Shown in pieces: positions 1-7,852 of a DNA stretch of 38,665 bases; the first letter of the stretch is position 1, and every line of letters begins with the position of its first letter. The translations under genes were made by a program, and so were the position numbers. The DNA is taken from NCBI GenBank assembly GCA_007692665.1, contig REBP01000115.1, positions 1-38,665 of the forward strand, given 5' to 3'. The DNA comes from Gemmatimonadales bacterium (GTDB lineage: Bacteria; Gemmatimonadota; Gemmatimonadetes; Longimicrobiales; Gaopeijiaceae). A model generated the notes under the pieces. The model was not told where the DNA came from and ran no database searches. It saw only the letters and a program-made list of their open reading frames with translations.

Positions 1-47
<47 letters not shown>

Positions 48-157
48 CCGCGGCGCAGACGTCCGCATGACGGGTCTCCCGACGGTGGGTCGGCGAGCCG
101 GGTGGCGGCGCCGTGGACCCGGGTTCCCCACCGTTCCAAGGTATGCAGAGCGCGGCG

Positions 158-187
158 GTGACGGGAGCCCCGGAACCCCGTTAGACT
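158..187 (+). promoter_or_regulatory. Candidate sigma-70-type promoter for the TPR protein
   Basis: GTGACG (158-163) and TAGACT (182-187) are separated by 18 bases, and lie 70-100 bases upstream of the first exported-protein gene. Four of six -35 bases and four of six -10 bases match the consensus. This is a prediction by eye only. Confidence 0.35.
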
Positions 188-286
188 CCCTCTGACGACC
201 CCTGCCCGGCGGGTCCCGATGGTCGCGTCCGCTTCTGTCGATCGACCTGGTTCGATGTGCATCCGCCAAACGAGCGTCACGCCCCG

Positions 287-1981
287 ATGATCTCGAGACA
301 ATCCTGGTCCAGGCTCCGGCACACCGTGATGAGCGCGGGGGTTGCGGCTGCGCTGCTGGTTCTCGGCCCGCACGGGGAGCTCCGGGGGCAGGACGCCGCG
401 GATCCCCCCGGGCCCTCCATCCCGGCCCTCGAGGAGGAGGCCCGCAGGCTCGATCGGTCGTCTCCGGGTGTCGAAGCGGGCCGGGCCTGGCAGGCCCTGG
501 GCATGGCCTATCGCCGTGTCGAGCGACGCCCCGAGGCCGTGGGCGCCCTGGCTCGGGCCATCGTCCATTTCGAGACCCGGGGCGAGCCCGGGGAGGTTGC
601 CGAAGCCCGGCTCCAGCGGGGCATGACCTACTGGGCACTCGCCGAGTACGAGAGCGCGCTCCTGGACCTGGAGGAGTCCCGGCGGATCTGGACCGAACTC
701 GGCGACGCCCGCTCCATCGGCCGGGCCTGGAACAACCTCGGCGTGGTCCACTACCAGCGGGGCAACTACGAACTGGCTCTCGAGGCATACCTGCAGTCGC
801 TCCAGTTCCGTCAGGACGCCGGGGACGGCCAGGGCGAGGCCATCGTGCTGGCCAACATCGGGCTCACCTACCAGGACTGGGGGCAGTACGAGACCGCGCG
901 AGACGCCGTTGCCCGCTCCATCTCCCTGGCCGACGCGCACGCCGAGCCCTGGGTGCGCGGGTATGTCCGACAGATCCAGGGGCGGATCCTGCTCACCCTC
1001 GGAGAGCTCGACGCCGCAGAGGAGAGCTTCAGCGCGGCCCTCCCCTTCTATGACGAAGACCAGCAGTGGGAGACGCTGGCAGGGCTGTCGATGGTCCATA
1101 TCCGCCGCGGCCGACCCGAGCTGGCGATTCCGATCCTCGAGGGCATCCTCGAAGGCGCGCTGGACGTGGGCCAGCCCCGCCGCGAAGCCCGCGCCCACCT
1201 GCACCTCGGCGAGGCCAGCCGGGCCGCCGGGCGTCCCGACGAGGCCCTCGTCCACCTCGAGGCAGGCCTCGACGTGGCCCGCCGGTGGGAGCAGCGGACC
1301 CTCGCGCTCTCGTTCCTGTCCGAACTCGCCGAGGTCCACGAGGCGCGGGGCGCGCCAGTGGAGGCTCTCGCTGCGCTCCGGGCCCATGAGGCGCTCCGGG
1401 ACTCCATCTTCAGCCAGGGCACCGGCCAGCAGATCGTGGCCATGCAGACGCGGATCGAGACCGAGCGTCAGGAGCGCGAGAACCTCCGCCTCGTGGAGGA
1501 GCAGCTGGTCCAGGCGGCGGTGATCCGGCGCCAGCAGCTCATGGTGGCCCTGGGGGCCGGCATCCTCTCCATCGCCGCGATCCTCGTCGGGCTCCTCGCG
1601 CTGGTGAACCGGGAGGGGCGGCGGCGCGAGGCCGAGCTGGCGGACGCCAATTCCGCCCTCGCGTTCACGAACGAGGAACTCCGTCAGGCGCTGTCCGAGG
1701 TGAAGGCGCTCAAGGGACTCATCCCCATCTGCGCCCACTGCAAGAAGGTCCGGGACGACAGGGGGTACTGGGAGGCGGTGGAGACCTATATCTCGGAGCG
1801 CTCCGAGGCGCTCTTCAGCCATTCCATCTGCGCCGAGTGCGGACCGGTGGTCTACGGTCAGGACTGGGGGCCGGAGCTGTCGGAGCCCATGGAGCCCCTG
1901 GAGCCGGTGGATCCGTCGGAGCGCGCGGAGACGTCGGAGGTCGTGGGTGGTCTTCCCGTCGAGGTGTCGGCGCGGGAGTGA
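287..1981 (+). CDS. Exported TPR-repeat protein with transmembrane segment and C-terminal Cys motif
   Basis: The N-terminus has basic residues followed by an Ala/Leu-rich signal segment ending near LRGQ, so most of the protein should lie outside the cytoplasm. Residues ~40-380 are tetratricopeptide-like helical pairs (for example the WNNLGVVHYQRGNYELALEA and ANIGLTYQDWGQYETARDAV regions), a fold that usually mediates protein contacts. A short coiled region leads into one membrane span (around AGILSIAAILVGLLALV). The C-terminal ~60 residues carry the ICAHCKKVRDD...GYW...ICAEC pattern, a small Cys motif commonly found at the end of bacterial sensor and response-regulator proteins. No kinase or cyclase domain is present, so it may be a sensor-like adaptor. 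The start is uncertain: ATG 287 is used here, with GTG 257 and ATG 329 possible. None has a good ribosome site. Confidence 0.75.
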   Translation: MISRQSWSRLRHTVMSAGVAAALLVLGPHGELRGQDAADPPGPSIPALEEEARRLDRSSPGVEAGRAWQALGMAYRRVERRPEAVGALARAIVHFETRGEPGEVAEARLQRGMTYWALAEYESALLDLEESRRIWTELGDARSIGRAWNNLGVVHYQRGNYELALEAYLQSLQFRQDAGDGQGEAIVLANIGLTYQDWGQYETARDAVARSISLADAHAEPWVRGYVRQIQGRILLTLGELDAAEESFSAALPFYDEDQQWETLAGLSMVHIRRGRPELAIPILEGILEGALDVGQPRREARAHLHLGEASRAAGRPDEALVHLEAGLDVARRWEQRTLALSFLSELAEVHEARGAPVEALAALRAHEALRDSIFSQGTGQQIVAMQTRIETERQERENLRLVEEQLVQAAVIRRQQLMVALGAGILSIAAILVGLLALVNREGRRREAELADANSALAFTNEELRQALSEVKALKGLIPICAHCKKVRDDRGYWEAVETYISERSEALFSHSICAECGPVVYGQDWGPELSEPMEPLEPVDPSERAETSEVVGGLPVEVSARE

Positions 1982-2008
1982 TCCGCGGGTGGTCCCGGCA
2001 GCCTTCGC

Positions 2009-2962
2009 TCAGCCCCCACCTCCCCGTCTCAGCCAGCGCGAGGCTCGTCCCGCGAGGCGACGGGGCAGCGAGGGGGCACCGGGCAGGGATCGACAGGCGC
2101 GTCGGGCATCGGCCAGTTCGGCGGCACTCAGCGCGACTCCTGTGGCCCGCACGCTGCTCTCCAGGCTCTCCACGCGGCTCGCGCCGGGAATGGGCAGCAC
2201 GGTTGGGGAAAGATGGAGAAGCGTGGCGAGGATGACCTCCGCCGGCGCACACCCCACCTGCGCGGCCACGGCCTGCAGTGCCGGGTCGGCGAGAACGCCC
2301 TCCACCTTTCCGCTTCCCCCGAGCGGGGCATAGGGGAGGAAGGTCAGCCCCTCGCGGCGACACCAGGTCACGATGGGGATGTCGGTCTCTCCGAGCTCCC
2401 AGGGGGCGAGCCGGTTCTGAACCGAGACCACGGGGACCAGCTCCCTGGCCGCCCGCGCCTGCGCCACCGTGACGTTCGACAGCCCCACCGCCGCCACCTT
2501 CCCCTCCCCGAGGAGCCTGGACAGGGCGCCCACGCTCTCGAGAAAGGGCACCTCGGGATCCGGGGCGTGGAACTGGTACAGGTCGATGCGTTCGACGTCG
2601 AGGCGACGGAGACTCGCCTCGCATGCGGCGCGAAGCGCCTCCGGGCGACCGTCCCGCTCCCACCGCCCTCCCGGCCGGATCATCCCTCCCTTGGTGGCCA
2701 CCCTGACGCGCGGTGATCCATCGCGACCCCCGAAGCCGGCACCCATGCCGCGCAGCGCCTCCGCCACGAGGACCTCGTTGTGGCCGGTGTCCGCCTCGTC
2801 CAGCGCGTAGGCGTCAGCCGTATCGATGAAGGTGACACCCAGCTCCACGGCCCGCCGGACCACACGCAGCGCCGCCGGTCGTTCGGGACGACCCTTCAGC
2901 GACAGGGGCATGGCGCCCAGGCCCATGCGGAGCCCGCCCATGCGGTGGGGCGCGTTCTGCAC
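2009..2962 (-). CDS. Aldo/keto reductase
   Basis: This is an NADPH-dependent oxidoreductase of the aldo/keto reductase superfamily, a single TIM-barrel domain of ~317 residues. The catalytic tetrad is visible: Asp and Tyr in DTADAY, Lys in VATKGG and His in YQFHAPD. The late VLPIPGA motif is typical of the cofactor-binding end. The substrate cannot be read from sequence. I chose GTG 2962 because a GAGGG ribosome site lies just upstream and the start then follows the universal stress protein stop by 7 bases. ATG 2941 is the main alternative, and an upstream ATG near 3001 would overlap the stress protein. It is the last gene of a minus-strand run, and converges on the TPR gene with 27 bases between stops. 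Confidence 0.85.
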   Translation of the reverse strand: MQNAPHRMGGLRMGLGAMPLSLKGRPERPAALRVVRRAVELGVTFIDTADAYALDEADTGHNEVLVAEALRGMGAGFGGRDGSPRVRVATKGGMIRPGGRWERDGRPEALRAACEASLRRLDVERIDLYQFHAPDPEVPFLESVGALSRLLGEGKVAAVGLSNVTVAQARAARELVPVVSVQNRLAPWELGETDIPIVTWCRREGLTFLPYAPLGGSGKVEGVLADPALQAVAAQVGCAPAEVILATLLHLSPTVLPIPGASRVESLESSVRATGVALSAAELADARRACRSLPGAPSLPRRLAGRASRWLRRGGGG

Positions 2963-2969
2963 CGGGCCC

Positions 2970-3398
2970 TCAGGAGACCACGGTGACCGGTGTGGCGGCA
3001 TGGCGAAGGACCTTGTCGCTGACGCTTCCCATGACAAGGTTCTTCATGGGCGAACGCCCCCGGCGCCCCATGACGAGCAGGCTGTCCGGGTGGGCCTCGG
3101 AAAGTCGCACGATCTCCTCGGCCGGATCCCCGATGGCGGTTCGCTCGCGGAGATCGGCCGGGAGCTCGTCGGCCACGGCCTCGCGTACGGCATCGAAGGC
3201 CCGTCGCCCCGCGGACGCCCGGATGCGGTCGATCTCCTCGGCCGGGAGGCTGGCCAGTCCCACGAGCTCGGTGGAGACCGCGGAGAGCACGTGGAAGAGG
3301 CAGAGCTCGGCGCCCAGGCCTCGGGCCAGCCGGGCCGCCACCCTGGCCGCCCGGGTCGAGTTCTCCGATCCGTCGACGGGCACGAAGATTTCCTGCAT
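2970..3398 (-). CDS. Universal stress protein (UspA family)
   Basis: This is a 142-residue single Usp domain, the usual length. It starts with a VPVDGSENS nucleotide-binding strand. Near the C-terminus it has the full G-x2-G-x9-G-S ATP-binding pattern (GRRG...MGS), which marks the ATP-binding class of Usp. Family members are small cytoplasmic dimers linked to stress survival; the specific role here is unknown. ATG 3398 has a GGAG ribosome site 6 bases upstream. It lies between the Kdo transferase fusion gene and the aldo/keto reductase, and is probably cotranscribed with the latter. Confidence 0.9.
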   Translation of the reverse strand: MQEIFVPVDGSENSTRAARVAARLARGLGAELCLFHVLSAVSTELVGLASLPAEEIDRIRASAGRRAFDAVREAVADELPADLRERTAIGDPAEEIVRLSEAHPDSLLVMGRRGRSPMKNLVMGSVSDKVLRHAATPVTVVS

Positions 3399-3496
3399 GT
3401 GAGCTCCGGGTAACGGGGTGGGACGGCTCCGGGATCGTGCTGCGAACTCCCCGAAGGTAGGGCGGAGTCTGCCGGGGCTGCAACCCGCGGATCCCG

Positions 3497-5392
3497 CTAC
3501 CTCCGGACCACACCCCGGTCCGCCAGGAGGGACCGGAGTTCCGCGACGCGCCGGGCGTTCACGCCCAGGTCCGAACGGCCCACCCGCGACGCCGAGCGAA
3601 TCACGAGTTCATCGGACCCCCTCGCCCGGAAGAGCTCGACGTCGTCGACGAACCGGAAGATGCGGCTCTTCGCCTCGGCGTGAAGGAGGATTGCGCCGTC
3701 GGCCTCGTTCTCTCCCGCCGCCAGGTAGATGATCTCGGTCCGGTCCAGCTCCCGGACGGCCGCGGCGACCGCCTCGGCGAGGGCGGGTCCCGGCCGGGCC
3801 GCCCACTCGCCCGTCAGCACGACGGGCTCGGTGCCGTCGGGGTACCCCTGCCCGGTGTGGACGCAGTTGTCGGTGGCCGGGCAGGGAGCGAGCCCCGCCT
3901 CCAGGCTTCCCACCGTCTCGGGCGGTGCCGCCGTGCAGGCGATGCCGAGGAGGGGGAGGAGGCCGGCGGTTCGAGCCACCCCGCGCCGCGACCGGGGGGG
4001 TGGGGTGGCCACGCTCCCGCCCTCCCCGGCCGAAGGGGCTGCCCCGAGCCGGGCCGCCTCGATGATGAGCCGGGCGGAGCGCTCCGAAGCCCCCCGGTGT
4101 TCCCGAAGGATGCGAGGTCCCGCCTCCGCCATGGCGGCGTGGAGCCCCGGCTCGCGGAGGACCCGCGCCAGCGTCGGGATCAGCTCCTCGTCGCCGGCGC
4201 AGCGGATGGCCGCCCCGCCCGCCTCCGCCTGCCGGGCAATCTGGCGGAAGTTTTCCATGCGCGGACCATAGACGACGGGGACGCCGTGGGCCATGGGCTC
4301 CAGCGGGTTCTGCCCCCCCCCCATGCGAAAGCTTCGGCCCACGACGGCCACCGCCCCCAGCCCGTAGAGACCGGCAAGCTCCCCCACGGTGTCCAGGATC
4401 ACGACATCGGGACGCTCCGTTCCCGCCGGGCCCCGGCTCCTCCGCCACACCCTGAACCCCCGGCCCAGGGCGAGGGCCTCCACCGCGTCCGCCCGATCCG
4501 GGTGCCGAGGTGCCAGGAGCAGGCGGAGGTCGGTCCACCCCGTCGACCCGGTCTCCCCGTCCGGATCCCGCAGGGCAGCCAGCGCATCGAGCACCAGTTC
4601 GTCCTCGCCGGGGAACGTGCTTCCCGCCACCAGGAGGGGTGCGTCCCCGATCCCGAGTTCCTCGCGGAGTCTCGTGCGGTCCCCGGAGGTGAGCGAGGGA
4701 GCCTCCCGGTCGAACTTGGTATTGCCGGTCACGGTGATTCGCGCAGGGTCCAGGCCGAGTTCCTCGAAACGGTCGCGGTCCTCGGCCGTCTGGACCCCTG
4801 CAGCGGTCAGGCGGCGGAGCATCCAGCGGTAGAAGGGGCGAAGCCGTCGGGCGCGGGGCATCGTGCGGTCCGAGAGGCGGGCGTTGACGAGAACGACGGG
4901 GATCCGGGACGCGGCCTGCTGGAGGAGCGAGGGCCACAGTTCGGATTCTCCAAGGACGAGGACCGTGGGCTGAATGCGGCGGAGCGCGCGGGCGGTGGTC
5001 CACGGGAGGTCGAGCGGGGTGAACCGCCGCTCCAGGACATCGGGATAGAGGGCCTCGGCGCGTGCTCTTCCGGTCACCGTGGTGGTGCTCACGACGATCT
5101 CGGCCCGGACGTCCGGCGTGGCCTCCCGGAGGGCGGCGACAACCGGGGCCAGCGCCTCGGTCTCCCCCACCGAGACCCCGTGGAACCAGGCCCGGAGCCC
5201 CGGCAGGGGCGGGGGCGGCGGGAGCCTTCGTCCGCCTCCGAAGCGCTCCGGGCGCCCCTGGCGGGACCGGCCGAGAAAGAGGCGCCAGGCCGCGTAGAGG
5301 ATCCAGACGGGGCTCAGCAGGAGCAGGGCCGCCCGGTACGTGAGCCAGAGCGGGTCCCGGTGGGTCGGCGGAAGATCAGGGAGAGGGCGCAT
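3497..5392 (-). CDS. waaA: 3-deoxy-D-manno-octulosonic acid (Kdo) transferase fused to a DUF1499 domain
   Basis: Residues 1-~445 are a WaaA/KdtA glycosyltransferase, which adds Kdo from CMP-Kdo to lipid A precursor at the inner membrane. It has an N-terminal hydrophobic anchor (about 20-40), the catalytic-base motif SVGE (Glu77), GESELWP, and a C-terminal NPLEP...GP nucleotide-sugar site. The reading frame then continues without a stop into a second unit of ~170 residues with LAPCP...NCV, a VELFRARG segment and RSASRVGRSDLGVN, the DUF1499 signature. Between them (about residues 472-487) lies a stretch resembling a lipoprotein signal (LLPLLGIAC). GTG codons at residues 461 and 472 could start a separate DUF1499 lipoprotein in the same frame. 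WaaA alone is normally ~420-430 residues, so 631 is unusual. The methyltransferase gene lies 30 bases upstream. Confidence 0.9.
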   Translation of the reverse strand: MRPLPDLPPTHRDPLWLTYRAALLLLSPVWILYAAWRLFLGRSRQGRPERFGGGRRLPPPPPLPGLRAWFHGVSVGETEALAPVVAALREATPDVRAEIVVSTTTVTGRARAEALYPDVLERRFTPLDLPWTTARALRRIQPTVLVLGESELWPSLLQQAASRIPVVLVNARLSDRTMPRARRLRPFYRWMLRRLTAAGVQTAEDRDRFEELGLDPARITVTGNTKFDREAPSLTSGDRTRLREELGIGDAPLLVAGSTFPGEDELVLDALAALRDPDGETGSTGWTDLRLLLAPRHPDRADAVEALALGRGFRVWRRSRGPAGTERPDVVILDTVGELAGLYGLGAVAVVGRSFRMGGGQNPLEPMAHGVPVVYGPRMENFRQIARQAEAGGAAIRCAGDEELIPTLARVLREPGLHAAMAEAGPRILREHRGASERSARLIIEAARLGAAPSAGEGGSVATPPPRSRRGVARTAGLLPLLGIACTAAPPETVGSLEAGLAPCPATDNCVHTGQGYPDGTEPVVLTGEWAARPGPALAEAVAAAVRELDRTEIIYLAAGENEADGAILLHAEAKSRIFRFVDDVELFRARGSDELVIRSASRVGRSDLGVNARRVAELRSLLADRGVVRR

Positions 5393-5422
5393 GAACGATC
5401 CTGCGTCGGGGCGTGCGGGGTG

Positions 5423-6085
5423 TCAACGGGACGGCAGGCCGGGGGGACGTGGGCCCGGGGAACGTGGTGCAGGGGACCCGCCTTCCTCGGGGGAGGCGTC
5501 GAGGCGGCGGAGGATCCACCGCGACCGGAGGGAGGCCGGGGCGATGCGGAATCCCGCCTCCCGAACGGCGGCCTCCGTGTCCCGGTCCGGGCGGCACCCT
5601 CCCGCCAGGAGGGTCCACGCCGGCTGAACGCGCCCGGCAAGCCACGCTCCTGCGCGGGACCGGGGGCGCACGTGCTCCAGCATCCGGAGGGTGCCCCCGG
5701 GGGCGAGCACCCGTGCCACCTCGCCCAGGCCGCGCCCCGGGTCGTCCACCGAGCAGAAGACCAGGCTCGACACGACGACCTGGAAGGCGTCGTCCCGAAA
5801 GGGGAGGGCCTCGGCCCGGGCCCGGACGAGGGGAACTCCGGGGGCGCGTCGCCGGGCAGCCCGGAGCATGCCCTCGTCCGGGTCCATGCCGATGGCCCGA
5901 GTCCCCGGCGCGGCGAGGGGGAGATTCCTGCCGGTTCCGCAGCCCAGGTCCAGGAGCAGCGGGGGCCGGGGACCCGCCTCCGCCACCGGGGCCAGGAGGG
6001 AGCGCCGCCAGCGACCGAGCGCCACCCGGTCCAGGACCCACATGAGGGCGTCATAGAGGCGGGGGATCTGTTCGATGCCTCTCAT
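5423..6085 (-). CDS. Class I SAM-dependent methyltransferase (UbiE-like fold)
   Basis: This is a 220-residue protein with a Rossmann-type methyltransferase core. Motif I is DLGCGTGRN (about residues 46-54), the acidic SAM-ribose residue lies in IGMDPDEGM, and a post-motif VLAPGGTLRMLEH follows. The N-terminal LYDALMW and the loop arrangement resemble methyltransferases acting on lipids or quinones. A role on membrane lipid would fit its position just before the Kdo transferase gene, but this is inference. The C-terminal ~25 residues are Pro/Arg-rich and look disordered. The substrate is unknown. Confidence 0.8.
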   Translation of the reverse strand: MRGIEQIPRLYDALMWVLDRVALGRWRRSLLAPVAEAGPRPPLLLDLGCGTGRNLPLAAPGTRAIGMDPDEGMLRAARRRAPGVPLVRARAEALPFRDDAFQVVVSSLVFCSVDDPGRGLGEVARVLAPGGTLRMLEHVRPRSRAGAWLAGRVQPAWTLLAGGCRPDRDTEAAVREAGFRIAPASLRSRWILRRLDASPEEGGSPAPRSPGPRPPGLPSR

Positions 6086-6131
6086 GGGGGCGGCAGCCGG
6101 TGCGGGTCGCGGGATTCGGGCAGGACGCCCG

Positions 6132-6761
6132 TCAGCCGCCCGGGGACGTTGCCACTTCCACCGGGAGCGTGGTCTCGAGGTTGCCTTCCATGGAGGTGAG
6201 CAGGCCTCGGATCCGGTAGCTTCCGGGGGTCTCGGGGGCCGTGAGCACCAGCTCCCACTGGCGACCCTCGTCGCCGGGCTCGAAGCGCTCCTCTCCCAGC
6301 GCCTGCGTGAACATCTGCCCGTCGGACCAGCGGGAGACCACCTCGCCGTCGTCGTCCAGCAGGACCGCGTCGACGCGCTGGCCGTCCGGGAAGACCAGCG
6401 TGCGCGGCTCGTCGAGGCGGTTCACGACCCGGATCACGACCTGGATCGTGGCGCCGGGCGCGTAGGTGACATGGTCGATGCCCAGGCTGAGCTGGAGCCC
6501 GTCCGTCGCCGCCTCGGGGGATTCCGCCTCCAGGGGCGCCCGGTCGTCGGCCGGCTCCGGCGTCCCGGTTTCTCCGCATCCCCCAAGCATCACCCCGGCA
6601 AGGAGAACGGCGAGTCCCGAAGCGCTGCGGGCGGAACGGGGCGTTCGGAAGGGAACGTCCGTCCTGTCTCCGGGCACGGTGCGACAGGGCGGCAGAGGCG
6701 GTGAAGGTCGCGAGGGATCCGAAGGCTTCCAGCGAGTCGAGGCGGGCCGGTCTGGGCGCAT
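6132..6761 (-). CDS. Lipoprotein with BsuPI-like domain
   Basis: A hydrophobic segment ends in an LGGC lipobox (Cys62 from the chosen ATG), so the mature protein should be lipid-anchored. Residues ~85-205 form a beta-rich domain (ATIQVVIRVVNRLDEPRTLVFPDGQRVD... onward) resembling the BsuPI fold, first named for an intracellular proteinase inhibitor of Bacillus. Whether it inhibits any proteinase is not shown. The 60-residue lead before the lipobox is too long for a normal signal peptide, so the true start may be GTG 6677. It lies between another lipoprotein gene (56-base gap) and the methyltransferase gene (46-base gap), both on the same strand. Confidence 0.7.
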   Translation of the reverse strand: MRPDRPASTRWKPSDPSRPSPPLPPCRTVPGDRTDVPFRTPRSARSASGLAVLLAGVMLGGCGETGTPEPADDRAPLEAESPEAATDGLQLSLGIDHVTYAPGATIQVVIRVVNRLDEPRTLVFPDGQRVDAVLLDDDGEVVSRWSDGQMFTQALGEERFEPGDEGRQWELVLTAPETPGSYRIRGLLTSMEGNLETTLPVEVATSPGG

Positions 6762-6817
6762 GGTGAGTCGGGGTCGGAGGGTTTTCGAGATGCGATGAGT
6801 CCGGTCTCGCCGATGGG

Positions 6818-7702
6818 TCAGCGGGGCGGCACGGTGATGCGAACCGCTTCGAGTTCCACCATCGATACGAGGCGGAGCCGGCCCGTTCGATGGAACTCGT
6901 CATAGGCCGCCACGTCGCCCAGGTCCCCTTCGGCTTCGAAATTCTCGTAGTCCTGCAGCACGATGCCTTCGACGGCCCGGCGGTTCACGGCGCGGCGGAA
7001 TCGGGTTCCACCTTCTCCCGTATGATAGCGGTAGGCCATGAAATCGAGCATGTGGGTGTCGCGGTGGAACCAGTAGACGAACTGATCCTCCCAGTCGCGG
7101 CCGCCCCCTTCGGGCTCGAAGGTCGCCTCGATCTTCCGGTAGGGCTCCCCGTCCAGTTCGGCGTCGCCCAGGTCCCGGAGGCGGACGGCCGGATCCTGCA
7201 GGCGCCAGGGGAGGAGGGCGAAGTAGACCACCGAGTTGACGTCGGTCTCGAGGGAGGCGAGTTCCTGCGGCGCCAGGTCGATCCGCGTGCCGTTCACGGT
7301 GCGCGTCGTGCCGTCGTTGTCCATGCGGTCCACGACCGTGCGACCGTCCGGGCCGGTGGTCCGCCGCTCGAAGGCGAAGAGGCCGTCGTCGTACACCACG
7401 AGAAAGGGGGTTTCCCGGAACTCGAACTCGAGCCGGAGATTGCGAAAACGCTCTCCTCCGTGGGCCTTGATGGCGTCGTGCACCACGCGCTCCGGCGTGC
7501 CTTCGGGCGGGGGAGGGGCGCCGGGCGTGCCGGAGGTGCAGGCGGTGACGAACAGGGGCAGTGCGAGGACGACCGCGAGGGCGATCGCGAGGGCGTCCGG
7601 CGAGGAACCGGGATGCCGGCCCCGGGGGCGGCCGGCAGGAGTTCGGCGGAAGAATCCCCCGGGGGCCCGACGAGGGGTGGATGGAAGGGGACCTCGAGGC
7701 AT
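6818..7702 (-). CDS. Outer-membrane-type lipoprotein, DUF6503-like
   Basis: The start ATG 7702 has a GGAGAGG ribosome site 3 bases upstream. After a basic N-terminus, a hydrophobic segment ends in VTAC (Cys55), a usable lipobox. The mature region begins with the HDAIKAHGGERFRNLRLEFEF pattern and contains many aromatic beta strands (VYWFHRDTHMLDFMAYRYH). It resembles the DUF6503 family of secreted proteins, whose function is unknown and whose general fold recalls lipid or hydrophobe binders. It is the first gene of the minus-strand run down to 2009, and is divergent from the plus-strand gene at 7853. Longer open frames upstream on this strand are antisense to that gene and are not used. Confidence 0.75.
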   Translation of the reverse strand: MPRGPLPSTPRRAPGGFFRRTPAGRPRGRHPGSSPDALAIALAVVLALPLFVTACTSGTPGAPPPPEGTPERVVHDAIKAHGGERFRNLRLEFEFRETPFLVVYDDGLFAFERRTTGPDGRTVVDRMDNDGTTRTVNGTRIDLAPQELASLETDVNSVVYFALLPWRLQDPAVRLRDLGDAELDGEPYRKIEATFEPEGGGRDWEDQFVYWFHRDTHMLDFMAYRYHTGEGGTRFRRAVNRRAVEGIVLQDYENFEAEGDLGDVAAYDEFHRTGRLRLVSMVELEAVRITVPPR

Positions 7703-7726
7703 GAACCTCTCCGATTTGGGGGACCC

Positions 7727-7780
7727 TTGTTCACAGGGGCGCCGGGGCTCTATGCTTCCGGGTCCGGGAACATACCCGGA
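7727..7780 (+). promoter_or_regulatory. Candidate promoter with overlapping inverted repeat
   Basis: TTGTTC (7727-7732), an 18-base spacer and TATGCT (7751-7756) form a plausible promoter for the gene at 7853. Immediately after the -10, TCCGGGT (7757-7763) and ACCCGGA (7774-7780) form a perfect 7-base inverted repeat across a 10-base loop. It lies where a repressor could block transcription start. Function is inferred from position only. Confidence 0.4.
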
Positions 7781-7852
7781 GATGCTCTCCGGTTCCGTCT
7801 GCCCCCCTCGAAACCGAGCATCGCCCCACGAACCCGTCGGAGTCCCTTCCAC

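Noticed and set aside
3680-6199. 839-codon plus-strand frame over the Kdo transferase and methyltransferase
   Set aside because: Antisense to two well-supported genes; the composition is that of a shadow frame.
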